Below, piece by piece: positions 8,508 to 18,321 of a stretch of DNA of 64,000 bases (the stretch's first letter is position 1; each line of letters starts with the position of its first letter). The notes under the pieces were generated by a model, which did no database searches, was not told where the DNA came from, and saw nothing but the letters and a program-made list of their open reading frames with translations. The translations under genes were made by a program, and so were the position numbers. The DNA is from Hymenobacter sp. BRD67 (GTDB taxonomy: Bacteria; Bacteroidota; Bacteroidia; Cytophagales; Hymenobacteraceae), in contig NZ_CP053904.1 in the NCBI RefSeq assembly GCF_013256425.1, forward strand, positions 3,720,001 through 3,784,000. Direction: 5' to 3'.

Positions 8508-9188
8508 TTATCGGGACCCTTCCGCTTGACGCTGCATATACTGTCCAAAGGTCCACAACTCCTTAATAGGCACAATGCCCCGCTTGTCCTTAGCCACGTT
8601 TTCCCCTTCTTCTGTGAACAGGAACGGGTAACAAGCCAATCCCTGAGCACCAGTTAGAGCGCTGACTTCTTGCTCCCACCCCTTCCAGCGAAGATTGCGG
8701 TAAAACGCCTGCAAATTCCCCGAAAAGCAAAAGCTTAGAAATTCCGAGTAGGTTTTATTCGTGGCTTGCCACTGCAACTTATCGGGAGCAAAATAAAAAA
8801 CCTTGCCCAGAGATTCTTGGCCAAATGCGCCTCCATTAAGGGCGTAAAAACCTCCTAACACGTCGTCCGCAATCAATAGCATACCAGTAGGCTTGCCTTG
8901 ATTCCATCCCATAATGGTGCGGTTAAGCATTGGGCTACCAGAACCTAACACCCGTAGCCAACCTCCATCAATGAGCAACCCTCCTGTTTCATAAATAATA
9001 GCTCCCATGGGAGACCTGGTGGTGACTTGGGCAGCCAGCAAGGTACTATCGGCCCGAGCAGGTGTCTTTGGTAAGACCTGCACCTTATTCTTAGCCTCGC
9101 GAATCCACTGGCTCACAAATTGCCAGGCCGGCTCTTGGCTGTTAATCAGCTCAGCTAACGCCCGTGTGGGTGGAGTTTGTGCGTGCAA
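8508..9188 (-). CDS. DUF2625 family protein, start uncertain
   Basis: 226 aa with strong DUF2625 character: QVTTRSPMGAIIYETGGLLI, GGWLRVLGSG, LLIADDVLGGFYALNGGAFG, KVFYFAPDKLQW, FYRNLRWKGWEQEV. The function of the family is unknown. The frame opens only with TTG at 9188, immediately downstream of a TAG. The preceding bases in the next frame encode a signal-peptide-like segment (CLSILVVLISILL). Adding one T to the TTT at about 9187-9189 would fuse it to HAQTPPTR, giving a normal secretion signal. No ATG opens that joined frame nearby. Base composition is lower in GC than the flanking polyketide genes, suggesting later arrival. Confidence 0.75.
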   Translation of the reverse strand: MHAQTPPTRALAELINSQEPAWQFVSQWIREAKNKVQVLPKTPARADSTLLAAQVTTRSPMGAIIYETGGLLIDGGWLRVLGSGSPMLNRTIMGWNQGKPTGMLLIADDVLGGFYALNGGAFGQESLGKVFYFAPDKLQWQATNKTYSEFLSFCFSGNLQAFYRNLRWKGWEQEVSALTGAQGLACYPFLFTEEGENVAKDKRGIVPIKELWTFGQYMQRQAEGSR

Positions 9189-9491
9189 AGCAGTATGCTA
9201 ATCAATACAACGAGGATGCTAAGGCAGTGATTAATTGAGCGTAGATGAGCGGAATATGTGTTGCTTAACACAAGGTTTCCTACCAATTTTTGTAAGCAGA
9301 AAAGACCGGCAAGCTTACCTATTAGAATCATGAATAATATACGCTGTGTTATAAGCAAGGATTTAGTAAGAGTAGCGTCTATTCACTACTATTTTAATAG
9401 TATCTATTATGTCAAGCGATTTTACCCAGGGCCAACTACCTCTATCATCTTGGCTGCCTGAGCAAAACTACTCCCCAAGCTCTGCATTGGC
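9189..9491. other. AT-rich gap between DUF2625 and methyltransferase genes
   Basis: About 300 bases without a convincing gene. The part at about 9190-9260 reads on the minus strand as a possible out-of-frame signal peptide of the DUF2625 protein. The rest is low-GC sequence with no hairpin or repeat that I can support. Confidence 0.4.
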
Positions 9492-10205
9492 CTAACTATT
9501 TTCGGCAAAAATCACCACCTGCCAGCGAAAGGCCCAGCACCAGCGTAGCTCATACCGCTCAACACCAGCCAGAGCCAGCAGCCGCTGCCAATCCTGGCGC
9601 GAGAAGGCGCGGGCTACGGAGAGGGGCGCGTCGTACTGCACCAGGCGCGAGCCGCCCAATAGCCTGGTTAGCAGCTTAATGCTATAATAGGCCAGCGGGT
9701 GGCGGTGCAAATCGTTGATAACAACGGCCAGCCCGGCCTGCTGCTGCCAGCTGCGCAGCAGCCCTACCAGCTCGGCATCGGTGAAATGGTGGCAGAACAG
9801 GCTGGCCGTGAGAATATCATAGTCCTGCGCGGTGAATTGGGGCGATAATATATCGAAATTACTATACGATATCTCGGGGTAGGCAGCGCTCTTTTGCGCA
9901 GCGTAGTCGAGCATAAAGTCGTTGGCGTCGATGCCAGTAAGCTCGACGGGCACCTGCCGGCGGCGGGCCCAGCGGGCTATGTGGCGCAGGGTATCGCCCC
10001 CGCCGCTGCCCAGGTCGGCCAGGCGCAGGGGGCGGCCGGCGGGGAAGCGAGGCCGTAGCCGCGCCAGCGCCCCCAGCACCGGCTGGTAGCCACCCAGCCA
10101 GGTATTGATAGTTTCCAGCTCGTCGAGGTTTTGCCGTAGCTCTTCGGTAGCCAGGGTCAGGTCATCCATCAGCTCGGGAGCGGTGGAGCGGGAGGTCAGG
10201 TTCAT
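9492..10205 (-). CDS. Class I SAM-dependent methyltransferase
   Basis: 237 aa. Motif I is LADLGSGGGDTLRHIA (about residues 63-78), the acidic ribose-binding position is ELTGIDAND, and the post-motif region TASLFCHHFTD matches ubiquinone/polyketide-type methyltransferases. The C-terminal half is hydrophobic and may contact a lipid-like substrate. It is transcribed toward the type III polyketide synthase from the other side of the DUF2625 gene. Together with the flavoprotein it plausibly completes a tailoring set for a methylated phenolic product. Methyltransferase identity is firm; the substrate is inferred from context. Confidence 0.85.
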   Translation of the reverse strand: MNLTSRSTAPELMDDLTLATEELRQNLDELETINTWLGGYQPVLGALARLRPRFPAGRPLRLADLGSGGGDTLRHIARWARRRQVPVELTGIDANDFMLDYAAQKSAAYPEISYSNFDILSPQFTAQDYDILTASLFCHHFTDAELVGLLRSWQQQAGLAVVINDLHRHPLAYYSIKLLTRLLGGSRLVQYDAPLSVARAFSRQDWQRLLALAGVERYELRWCWAFRWQVVIFAENS

Positions 10206-10286
10206 AAAAAAGCGGCATGAAACGCAGAAGGTTTCACCTTATTGTACTAAAGTGGTAAATAATAGCAAATTGAATGGAACGTTCAG

Positions 10287-10294
10287 TATCTTTG
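10287..10294 (+). promoter_or_regulatory. -7 promoter element (TATCTTTG)
   Basis: TATCTTTG matches TAnnTTTG and lies 30 bases upstream of the NHL protein start at 10325, a normal leader length. Confidence 0.5.
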
Positions 10295-10324
10295 GAGTGG
10301 TTACTTGCTCATCCTTTCCTGACT

Positions 10325-11224
10325 ATGAAGACGTCCTTACTCATGAGTGCCCTACTGGCAGCGGGCCTGACCGCCAGCCGGCCAGCGGCACCGCCATCGT
10401 TCAGCTACCCCGACGGGGTAGCTGTCGATGCGGCGGGCAATGTGTACGTAGTCGATACCGACAACGGCGCCGTGCAAAAGGTAAGCCCGACCGGGGAAGT
10501 ATCGCTCGTAGTCAATACCAATCTTTCTTACCCGACCGGCGTGGCCGTGGGCACCACCGGTCTTGTGTACGTGGCCGATGCCGGCAGCCACAGCATTAAG
10601 CAGGTAAGTGCCACCGGGAAGGTAACAACGCTGGTACAGAGCCATAGCCTAGTGTATCCGGCCGCCGTGGCCGTCGATGCCGAAGGCAATGTATACGTGG
10701 CCGACACCGGGGCAGCGCCTAATACCGGCTCGGTGCAAAAAATAACATCGCGTGGGATAATCAGCACGCTGGCCAGTGGCCTCAACAAGCCTGCTGGCAT
10801 TGCCGTGAGCGCTCACGGCACCGTATATGTAGCGGATACTGATAATAATACTATTCGGGAAATCAGCCTTACCGGCCAGGTTAATCTGCTGGCCGATGAC
10901 TTTAACCACCCGCGCGGCTTGGCGGTAGAAGCCGATGGCGGGGTACTGGTAGCTGACACCTACAGCAACTGCATCCGGCGGGTGAGCCCGACCGGCGAGG
11001 TAACGCTGCTGGCCGAAGGCTTTAAGTTTCCGGCCGGCGTGGCTACCGATGGGACGGGGGCCGTATATGTGACGGATACCGGCAGTGGCACGCTGCGTAA
11101 AATCAGCCCAACCGGGCAGGTATCTACGCTGGCTAACACTCCAACAGCCACCAACTCGGCCGATACTGCGGTTATCGACTCGGTTAGAAACCCCAAGGTA
11201 ATCGGGTCGGCCGCCAAGCAATAA
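10325..11224 (+). CDS. Secreted NHL-repeat beta-propeller protein
   Basis: 299 aa from the ATG at 10325, chosen over 10274 because a signal peptide (MKTSLLMSALLAAGLTAS) follows directly. The mature part is six NHL repeats of about 40 residues. Each has the pattern P-x-G-V-A-V-D-x-x-G-N-V-Y-V-A-D-T followed by I/V-R/Q-K-I/V-S-P-T-G-x-V, and the six copies suggest one closed six-bladed propeller. No catalytic domain or T9SS sorting domain is attached, so it is likely a periplasmic binding or scaffold protein. The repeats are close enough at DNA level to suggest recent internal duplication. Ligand unknown. Confidence 0.85.
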   Translation: MKTSLLMSALLAAGLTASRPAAPPSFSYPDGVAVDAAGNVYVVDTDNGAVQKVSPTGEVSLVVNTNLSYPTGVAVGTTGLVYVADAGSHSIKQVSATGKVTTLVQSHSLVYPAAVAVDAEGNVYVADTGAAPNTGSVQKITSRGIISTLASGLNKPAGIAVSAHGTVYVADTDNNTIREISLTGQVNLLADDFNHPRGLAVEADGGVLVADTYSNCIRRVSPTGEVTLLAEGFKFPAGVATDGTGAVYVTDTGSGTLRKISPTGQVSTLANTPTATNSADTAVIDSVRNPKVIGSAAKQ

Positions 11225-11232
11225 CAACGGTT

Positions 11233-12461
11233 TTATGCTACATAGTCGCGTAGGTAAGCGAAGCGCGGGCACAGCTGCCCCGCCTCGGCAATAGTGGCGC
11301 GGGCCAGCACGCCGGCCGGGTCGCCGCTCATAAGTGGCGGCAGCGCCTGGACGAGCAGCTGGCGGCTGAAATCGCGGCTGGCATTGCGCGGCAGCTCGCA
11401 GGGCAGGTTATCGACGGCCATGAGGGTAATATTATCGGCGCGCGAATACGGGGCTTCCAGCTCCCCGGTAGCGGGGTTATAGTCGAAAGCCGGCTCTTCG
11501 ATAGTGCTGCTGCGCTTGGTAAGCGGAATGGAGCCATTCACATCACAGGTCACGTCAGCAATAGTATTCAGCTTAAAGTCAGGCTGCCGGGTATCGGCCT
11601 CAGCAAATAAGCGCGGCGCGGCCGGGTGCCAGTACGCGCAGGCAATGAGCAGGTCGGTAACCGGGATGAACTTCGCAAACGCCGATTCGTAGGCGGCGGG
11701 CTCGTGGTGAAAATTGGCCGTGTCCCATACCCGGCCGTCGCGGCGGCGGTTGTAGTCGGAGCTGCACAGCTGGGTATACACCGGCTCGCTAAAATCGAGG
11801 TATAGGTAGTCATACACGCTCACGCGCCGGATTCCCATGCGGCCTAGCACCTCCACCGCGCCCTGCCCCACACGGCCAGTGCCGGTTACGGCTATCTTGA
11901 TGGGCGGCAGGTGTTTCACCTTAAAAAATTCCTCCTCCATATCCTCCATATCGACGCACTGCCAGGCTGGCTTAAGCTGGTAGAGCCCGTGCTTGCGGCC
12001 GTAGGTAAGCAGGCCGTTATACGCCCCACAATGCCCGCCCAGTGCCCGAAAGCCACTACGCGCTCGCCGGCTGCGTTAGTCAGCAGCTCATAATCAATCA
12101 GGGTAATGTTTTTGTTAAGAACAGCTTGCAGCAATTCGCGGTTGCGGGGCTGCTTTTTGATGGTATGCGAAAAGAAAAGATAGGCTTTATTGGCAATCAG
12201 CTCCGATACGGGCACCTCTTTTACACCGAGCAATACATCGCAGCCCGCCATATCCTCGCTGACCTCGATGCCCAGGTCGCGGTACTCCTGGTCGGCGAAG
12301 GCGCGGTGCGGGCTGGGTTGCACCCGCACCCGCAGGCCGGGGTAGGTGTCTTGCAGCTCCACGCATTTTTTGGGGGTGAGCGCCACGCGGCGGTCGGGCG
12401 GCGTACGGCCTTCGCGCAGCAGGCCAAGGAGGGTGGGAAAAGGCATAAGATGGGTTGTCAT
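11233..12461 (-). CDS. Saccharopine dehydrogenase-like NAD(P)-dependent oxidoreductase (frameshifted as written)
   Basis: The N-terminal half (from ATG 12461) shows the alanine/saccharopine dehydrogenase opening GRTPPDRRVALTPKKCVEL, then GVKEVPV, FFSHTIKKQ and AFGHWAGIVG. The C-terminal half continues in another frame with GAYNGLLTYGRKHGLY, then the Rossmann motif IAVTGTGRVGQGAVEVL. One missing base at the C-run 12024-12027 explains the break; adding one G on the coding strand restores a 409-aa protein. The family includes lysine-forming saccharopine dehydrogenase and related amino-acid dehydrogenases; the substrate is not certain. It is divergent from gcvP, with a -7 box at 12507-12500. Confidence 0.8.
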
Positions 12462-12499
12462 TTGCGAGCGCAGCAATGACAGAATAGGTAGGTTTGGCT

Positions 12500-12507
12500 C
12501 AAAAGTA
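12500..12507 (-). promoter_or_regulatory. -7 promoter element (TACTTTTG) for the dehydrogenase gene
   Basis: Minus-strand TACTTTTG, 38 bases upstream of the 12461 start, in the divergent promoter region shared with gcvP. Confidence 0.5.
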
Positions 12508-12533
12508 CGCTCCCTCCCCGACCAAACCGGGCT

Positions 12534-12541
12534 TACCTTTG
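12534..12541 (+). promoter_or_regulatory. -7 promoter element (TACCTTTG) for gcvP
   Basis: TACCTTTG matches TAnnTTTG and lies 44 bases upstream of the gcvP ATG at 12586. Confidence 0.5.
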
Positions 12542-12585
12542 TTAAGGAAAAAGTTGCTTTCTTCTCCCCTCCCCAGCCCACGTTT

Positions 12586-15509
12586 ATGTCGTTTAGATTC
12601 AAGCCCGCCGACGTGTTTGAAACCCGCCACAACGCCCCCAGCCACGCCGACCAGCAAGCCATGCTGCAAGCCATTGGGGCCGAGTCGATGGCCCAGCTCA
12701 TCGCCGAAACGGTGCCGCCCGCCATTCGCCTGTCGCAGGCGCTGGCCCTGCCTCCGGCCCTGACCGAGCGCCAGTTTCTGAAGCGCTTCAAGCAGATTGC
12801 CGGGCAAAACAAGGTTTTCAAGAGCTACATCGGCCTGGGCTACCACGACACCACGCTACCGCCGGTTATTCAGCGCAATATTCTGGAAAACCCAGGCTGG
12901 TACACCGCCTATACCCCCTACCAGGCGGAGATTGCCCAGGGCCGCCTCGAAGCGCTCATCAATTATCAGACCCTGATAATCGACCTCACCGGCCTGCCCA
13001 TTGCCAACGCCAGCCTGCTCGACGAGGCCACGGCCGCCGCCGAGGCGCTGCACATGCTGCACTCGCAAACCAAAAAGAAGAATGCCAGCAAGTTTTTCGT
13101 GTCGGAGCAGGTGCTGCCCCAGACCATCGATGTGCTGCGCACCCGCGCCACCCCGCTGGGCATTGAGCTGGTAGTGGGCGACCACCGCACCGCCGACCTG
13201 AGCGACGAGGCACTGTTTGGCGCCATTGTGCAGTATCCGGGAGCCAACGGGACGATTTTCGACTACCAGGAATTTATCGACACGGCGCACCAGCACGACC
13301 TGTTTGTGGTGATGGCCGCCGATTTGCTGGCCCTCACGCTCCTTACGTCGCCCGGCGAGCTGGGCGCCGATGTGTGCGTGGGCTCGTCGCAGCGCTTTGG
13401 CGTGCCGATGGGCTTTGGCGGGCCGCACGCGGGCTTTTTCTCGTGCAAAGACCAGTTTAAGCGCGTCATTCCGGGCCGTATTATCGGCCAGAGCGTGGAC
13501 GCGGCCGGCAACAAAGCCTACCGCATGGCCCTGCAAACCCGCGAGCAGCACATCCGGCGTGAAAAAGCAACGAGCAACATCTGCACCGCGCAGGTGCTGC
13601 TGAGCGTGCTGGCCGGCATGTTTGCCGTGTACCACGGGCCGAAAGGCATCCGGCAGTTTGCCGTAAACACCCACCTCTTTACCCAGATTCTCGAAGCCGA
13701 GCTGAAAGCCCTGGGCGTAGAGCAGCTGAATGCCAACTACTTCGACACGCTGAGCCTGCGCCTCGAAAGCCACGAGCTGCAGCAGGCCCTGAAGACGGAG
13801 GCCGAGGCCGCCGGCCTCAACTTCCGTTACTACGAGGACACGCTGGTCGGCATCAGCCTGCACCAGAACGTGGAGTTTGACGACGTGTGCGACATCGTGG
13901 ACGTATTTGCCAAGGTACTGGGCAAGGAAGTGTACACCACTGCCGCCCCCACCCTCGAAGCCGAGCTGACGCTGAGCTGGCCCGAGCGCCTCCAGCGCAC
14001 CAGCGAGTACCTGACGCATCCCGTCTTCAACTCGCACCACGCCGAGCATGAGATGCTGCGCTACATGAAGCACCTTGAAAACAAGGACCTGAGCCTCGCG
14101 CACAGCATGATTCCGCTGGGCTCGTGCACCATGAAGCTCAACGCCACGGCCGAGATGATACCCGTAACCTGGCCCGAAATCGGCCAGCTGCATCCCTTTG
14201 CGCCGGCCGACCAGACCCTGGGCTACCAGCAGATTATCAAAGACCTGCAAGCCTGGCTGTGTGAGGTCACCGGCTTCGCGGCCGTTAGCCTTCAGCCCAA
14301 CTCGGGTGCCCAGGGCGAATATGCGGGCCTGCTGGCCATCCGGGGCTACCACGAAGGCCGGGGCGACACGCACCGCACGGTGGCGCTCATTCCGGCTTCG
14401 GCCCACGGCACCAACCCCGCTTCGGCCGTCATGGCCGGTATGCAGGTAATAGTGGTGAAAAGCACTGAAGACGGCAACATCGACGTGGCCGACCTGCGCG
14501 CCAAAGCCGAGCAGTACGCCGACCGCCTCTCGTGCCTCATGGTGACGTACCCGAGCACGCACGGCGTGTATGAGGAAACGATTATCGAAATCTGCGCGCT
14601 CATTCACCAGCACGGCGGCCGCGTGTATATGGACGGCGCCAACATGAATGCCCAGGTAGGCCTCACCTCGCCCGCCGCCATCGGGCCGATGTGTGCCACC
14701 TTAATCTGCACAAGACGTTCTGCATTCCGCACGGCGGCGGCGGCCCCGGCGTGGGCCCCATCGGCGTGGTAGCCGACCTCATTCCCTACCTGCCCGGCCA
14801 CGCGGTGGTGCCGGTTGAGGGCCGTAACCACGGGGCCGTATCGGCCGCGCCCTACGGCTCGGCCAGTATATTGCCAATTTCATATGCTTACATCTCGATG
14901 ATGGGCGGCGATGGCATTACGCGGGCTACCGAGCTGGCTATTCTGAATGCTAACTACATCAAGGCCCGCCTGGAGGAGCACTACCCCGTGCTGTACACCG
15001 GCCACCAGGGTCGCTGTGCCCACGAGATGATTCTGGACTGCCGCCACTTCAAGAAGGCGGGCATTGAGGTCGAAGACATTGCTAAGCGCCTGATGGACTA
15101 CGGCTTCCACGCGCCCACGGTAAGCTTCCCGGTAGCGGGCACGCTCATGGTGGAGCCCACCGAAAGCGAGAGCAAGCAGGAGCTGGACCGCTTTTGCGAG
15201 GCCATGATTTCGATTCGCAAGGAAATTGCCGAGGTCGAAGCCGGCCGCGCCGACCAGAAGGAAAACGTGCTCAAGCACGCGCCCCACACGGCCGCCGTGG
15301 TGCTCACCGAGGCCTGGACGCGCCCCTACACCCGCGAGCAGGCCGTGTACCCGCTGCCCTACGTGCGCCTGGCCAAGTTCTGGCCCAGCGTGAGCCGCAT
15401 CGACTCGGCCTACGGCGACCGCAACCTCATTTGCAGCTGCACGCCCATGGAAGAATACGCCGACGAAGCCGAGCAGCTGGTAGCCACCGACAAAGGCCCA
15501 TCGTATTAA
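12586..15509 (+). CDS. gcvP: Glycine dehydrogenase (aminomethyl-transferring), P-protein (frameshifted as written)
   Basis: The P-protein of the glycine cleavage system decarboxylates glycine with pyridoxal phosphate and passes the aminomethyl group to lipoyl-GcvH. The frame from 12586 carries the N-terminal family block (YIGLGYHDT, NPGWYTAYTPYQAEIAQGR) and second-half motifs SMIPLGSCTMKLN and SAHGTNPASA. It breaks in the GGG at 14683-14685, and the next frame resumes with CHLNLHKTFCIPHGGGGPG, whose Lys binds PLP. One added G restores a 974-aa protein, normal for the single-chain form. lipA, which makes the lipoyl group needed by the GcvH partner, is 0.9 kb downstream. Confidence 0.93.
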
Positions 15510-15548
15510 TCGCGGGTAAAACGGGTAGACCCCGGTTTTACATTTTCT

Positions 15549-15594
15549 AAAAACGCCAGTCTAAGCACGCGAAAAGTGTTTGGACTGGCGTTTT
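15549..15594 (+). terminator. gcvP terminator
   Basis: AAAAACGCCAGTC (15549-15561) pairs with GACTGGCGTTTT (15583-15594), ending in T's, 40 bases after the gcvP stop. Confidence 0.75.
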
Positions 15595-15717
15595 GGGTGT
15601 TGGGCGATTAGCTAAGCAAACTAGTCGGCTTGCCTACCAAATTTGGAACATTGGCGCAATGGCCGACGTTAATCAGCTACCTCCCGCAATGGGTCTTATT
15701 CCTTAGTTTATAACATT

Positions 15718-16341
15718 ATGAACCGCATCACTCGTTTTCTGGCCCGGCCGACTGCACTCGCGGCAACGGGCCTGGCGCTGGCCCTCGGGCTGGGCTCCTG
15801 CGCTACAACTGCCAACGTTGGCGTGACCAGCGACTTCGACCACGCCGTTAATTTCCGCAACTACCATACCTGGGCCTGGTACCCCAAGCAGGCGAATGAC
15901 ACGGAAGGCGGCCCGGCCAAAGGGTACGAGTCGTTTACCGACCAGCGTATCCGCGATGCCGTGAGCAAAGACCTCACCGCCAAGGGCCTGACCGAAACTA
16001 CCAGCAACCCCGATGTGTACGTGGCCTATAGCGTGCGCGTGGAAAACAAGCAGCAGGTATCGGGCTATCCGTATGGTGGTGGCTACGGCTACCCCTACTA
16101 TGGCTATGGCTACGGCGGCTTTGGCGGTTACCCCTACGGCGGGGGCGCGTATAACTACAAGGCCGGCACGGTTATCATCGACATCGTGGATGCCCGCCGC
16201 AAGGAGCTTGCCTGGCGCGGCACCGGCCAGGCGCAGCTCAACCAGAACAGCATCTCGGAAGAGGAAACCTATCGCATCGTCAACAGCGTGCTGGGCAACT
16301 ATCCGCCCACCGATGTGCGCCGCCCGGCGGCCGTTCGCTAA
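15718..16341 (+). CDS. DUF4136 family lipoprotein
   Basis: 207 aa. The signal peptide ends in a lipobox (GLGSC, Cys about residue 28), so it is a lipoprotein in the inner or outer membrane. The DUF4136 core is seen in DFDHAVNFRNYHTWAWYP, SFTDQRIRDAVSKDLTAKGL, NPDVYVAYSV and GTVIIDIVDARRKELAWRGTG. A Gly/Tyr/Pro-rich insertion (about residues 118-147) is low complexity. The family function is unknown. The gene stands alone, with a long perfect terminator downstream that it shares with convergent lipA. Confidence 0.88.
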   Translation: MNRITRFLARPTALAATGLALALGLGSCATTANVGVTSDFDHAVNFRNYHTWAWYPKQANDTEGGPAKGYESFTDQRIRDAVSKDLTAKGLTETTSNPDVYVAYSVRVENKQQVSGYPYGGGYGYPYYGYGYGGFGGYPYGGGAYNYKAGTVIIDIVDARRKELAWRGTGQAQLNQNSISEEETYRIVNSVLGNYPPTDVRRPAAVR

Positions 16342-16354
16342 GCAGTCAACCTAG

Positions 16355-16402
16355 CAAAAGCAAAGAAAGCCCCGTCGAATGACGGGGCTTTCTTTGCTTT
16401 TG
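16355..16402. terminator. Bidirectional terminator between DUF4136 gene and lipA
   Basis: A perfect 22-bp stem (16355-16376 with 16381-16402) with loop GAAT and A/T-rich outer ends serves the convergent genes. Confidence 0.9.
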
Positions 16403-16417
16403 CAGGACTACGGCCCG

Positions 16418-17331
16418 TTAAACCGGCACGTTGACGTGGCGCTCGGCGTGGTACGACGAGCGTACCAGCGGGCCGCTTTCCACGTACTTCAGGCCGCGCC
16501 GCAGGCCCTCTTCCTTGTATTGCGCAAATACTTCGGGGTGGATAAACTCGGCTACTTCGAGGTGGCGCTTGGTGGGCTGAAGGTACTGGCCGAGGGTAAG
16601 AATGTCGAGGCCGTTGGCCACGAGGTCGTCCATAGCCTGGTGTACCTCATCGGCTTTTTCGCCCAGGCCCAGCATAATACCCGACTTGGTGCGGTGCCCG
16701 GCCAGTTTGGTACGCCGGATTTGCTCCAGCGAGCGGTCGTACTTGGCCTGGGGGCGTACCAGGCGGTAGAGGCTGCCTACGGTTTCCATGTTGTGCGAAA
16801 TCACTTCCTGGCCACCCGAAATCATGACGTCGAGGGCATCCCAGTTGGCTTTCACATCGGGAATAAGCGTTTCGATGGTGGTTTCGGGGCTCAGCTGCTT
16901 GGTGAAGACGACGGTATCGCGCCACACGCTGGCCCCGCGGTCTTTCAGCTCGTCGCGGTTTACGGAGGTCAGCACGGCGTGCTTCACTTTCATGAGGGCA
17001 ATAGCTTGGGCTACGCGGCGGGGCTCATCGAGGTCGAGCTCAGTGGGGCGGCCGGTGGCTACGGCGCAAAACGAGCACGAGCGCGTGCACACATTACCCA
17101 GAATCATAAACGTGGCCGTGCCCGCGCCCCAGCACTCGCCCATGTTGGGGCAGTTGCCCGACTCACATATCGTATGCAGCTTATGCTCATCTACCAGCTT
17201 GCGCACGGCGGCGTAGTCGGGCCAATGGGCAGCTTTACCCGCAGCCAGTCGGGCTTGCGCGGGCGGGCCGGCGCCACGGGCGCAAGCGGTTCGGCCTGAA
17301 TAATGGGCAGAGAGAGCAGCAGGGTATCCAT
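16418..17331 (-). CDS. lipA: Lipoyl synthase (frameshifted as written)
   Basis: A radical SAM enzyme that inserts two sulfurs into protein-bound octanoate. The long frame has the auxiliary cluster motif CESGNCPNMGEC and the radical SAM motif CTRSCSFC, then TSVNRDEL, LIPDVKANW, GLGEKADEV and LTLGQYLQPT. The first 40 residues lie in another frame from ATG 17331 (MDTLLLSLPIIQ, then RKPDWLRVKLPIG). The join needs one extra base in GGGCC at 17219-17223, giving PIGPDYAAVRKLV and a 304-aa protein of normal length. A -7-like TAACTTTA lies four bases upstream of the ATG, suggesting a leaderless mRNA. Confidence 0.93.
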
Positions 17332-17335
17332 ACAG

Positions 17336-17343
17336 TAAAGTTA
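17336..17343 (-). promoter_or_regulatory. Probable -7 element of lipA (TAACTTTA)
   Basis: Seven of eight consensus-compatible positions (TAnnTTTG), ending four bases before the lipA ATG at 17331. Confidence 0.35.
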
Positions 17344-17393
17344 ACTGAGAATTCAGGAAGAAGCCGGCCAGACCAGGCCAGCGCTCACTAGCT

Positions 17394-18244
17394 TCAGTTC
17401 CGGTGGCCCAGGTACAGCGTCAGGTAAACGGAGGGAAAAAACTGGCTGTTGAGCGTGCTGGGGTCTACCAGCGGCGGCGTCAGAATAGTCATGCGCTGGG
17501 TAAAGCCTTCTATCAGAAACCCCACCTCGGCTCCGGCCACCGCATCGCGGTAGCGCCCATACTCAAAGCTCAGAGCGCCCCGCAGGTGTGCCCCCGGCAC
17601 AATCTTGGTTTGGCCAATGCCGCTGAAGAGCGGGGCCCGGTCGTATATCCAGCGGCCGTTGTCGGCTTCGTGCTTAGCCGGGTCGTAGGGCTCATCGGTA
17701 AGCACATCATTTACGCCATAGCTGCCGTTGCGCTTCGCATCGTAGTCGTAGCTAATCACATACGGCATGAGCAGCCCCAGCGAGGGGCCGGCGCTCAGCA
17801 GCCCGTTTACCTGCACGCCGGCATCGGCAGCCTTACGAAACAGAATGCGCTGGATGCCCACCGAAGGCCGCAGCACAAAGGCGTAGTTGGCCTTGAAGCG
17901 CTTAAAGCTGCCACCGGTTTCGCCATTGGTATAATTTTCTTCCTTAGGGTTTTTCAGCGATACGCCTTCCAGGCTCCAGAAGCGCAGCCAGCGCTCGTCG
18001 AGCACCCGGGCCACGCGCACACTCACGCCGCCAATAAGGCCACCCTGGGTATTAAAATTTATTCCGTATATAGTTTCTTTTTTATATGATTGCTCATCGG
18101 AGGGCATGGTTTGTGGAGCAGCCTCCATAGCAGGCCCGCGGGTGGAGGCGTAGTGGTGGCCGGCGCCTGGGCGTGAGCCTGGCGAGCCCAGGCGGTACCG
18201 AGCGCCAGGCAAGCAGCGGCAATGACGTGCGTCTTCTTGTTCAT
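17394..18244 (-). CDS. Putative outer-membrane beta-barrel protein (frameshifted as written)
   Basis: The signal peptide (MNKKTHVIAAACLALG, ending QAHAQ) is in a different frame from the body. Adding one G at the run 18135-18137 joins TTTPPPAG to PAMEAAPQTMP and yields 283 aa. The body alternates hydrophobic and polar residues in short strands: YGINFNTQGGLIGGVSVRVAR, GVQVNGLLSAGPSLG, GAHLRGALSFEYGRY, and the C-terminal VYLTLYLGHRN. This pattern is typical of outer-membrane barrels in this phylum. No specific family recognised. It is divergent from osmC. Confidence 0.65.
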
Positions 18245-18309
18245 AGAGGAATCAAAAATACCTTGTGGGGCAGCATTCGCCACCATGCGCTTTGCTAACG
18301 CTGCCGGGG

Positions 18310-18317
18310 TAGCTTTG
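18310..18317 (+). promoter_or_regulatory. -7 element of the OsmC gene (TAGCTTTG)
   Basis: TAGCTTTG fits TAnnTTTG and ends four bases before the ATG at 18322. Transcription would start at or next to the start codon. Confidence 0.5.
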
Positions 18318-18321
18318 TAGT

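Noticed and set aside
12856..14613. Long antisense ORF (585 codons) opposite gcvP, and a 459-codon one opposite uvrA
   Set aside because: Both are frame shadows of GC-rich coding sequence; no recognisable protein, and the sense genes are clear.
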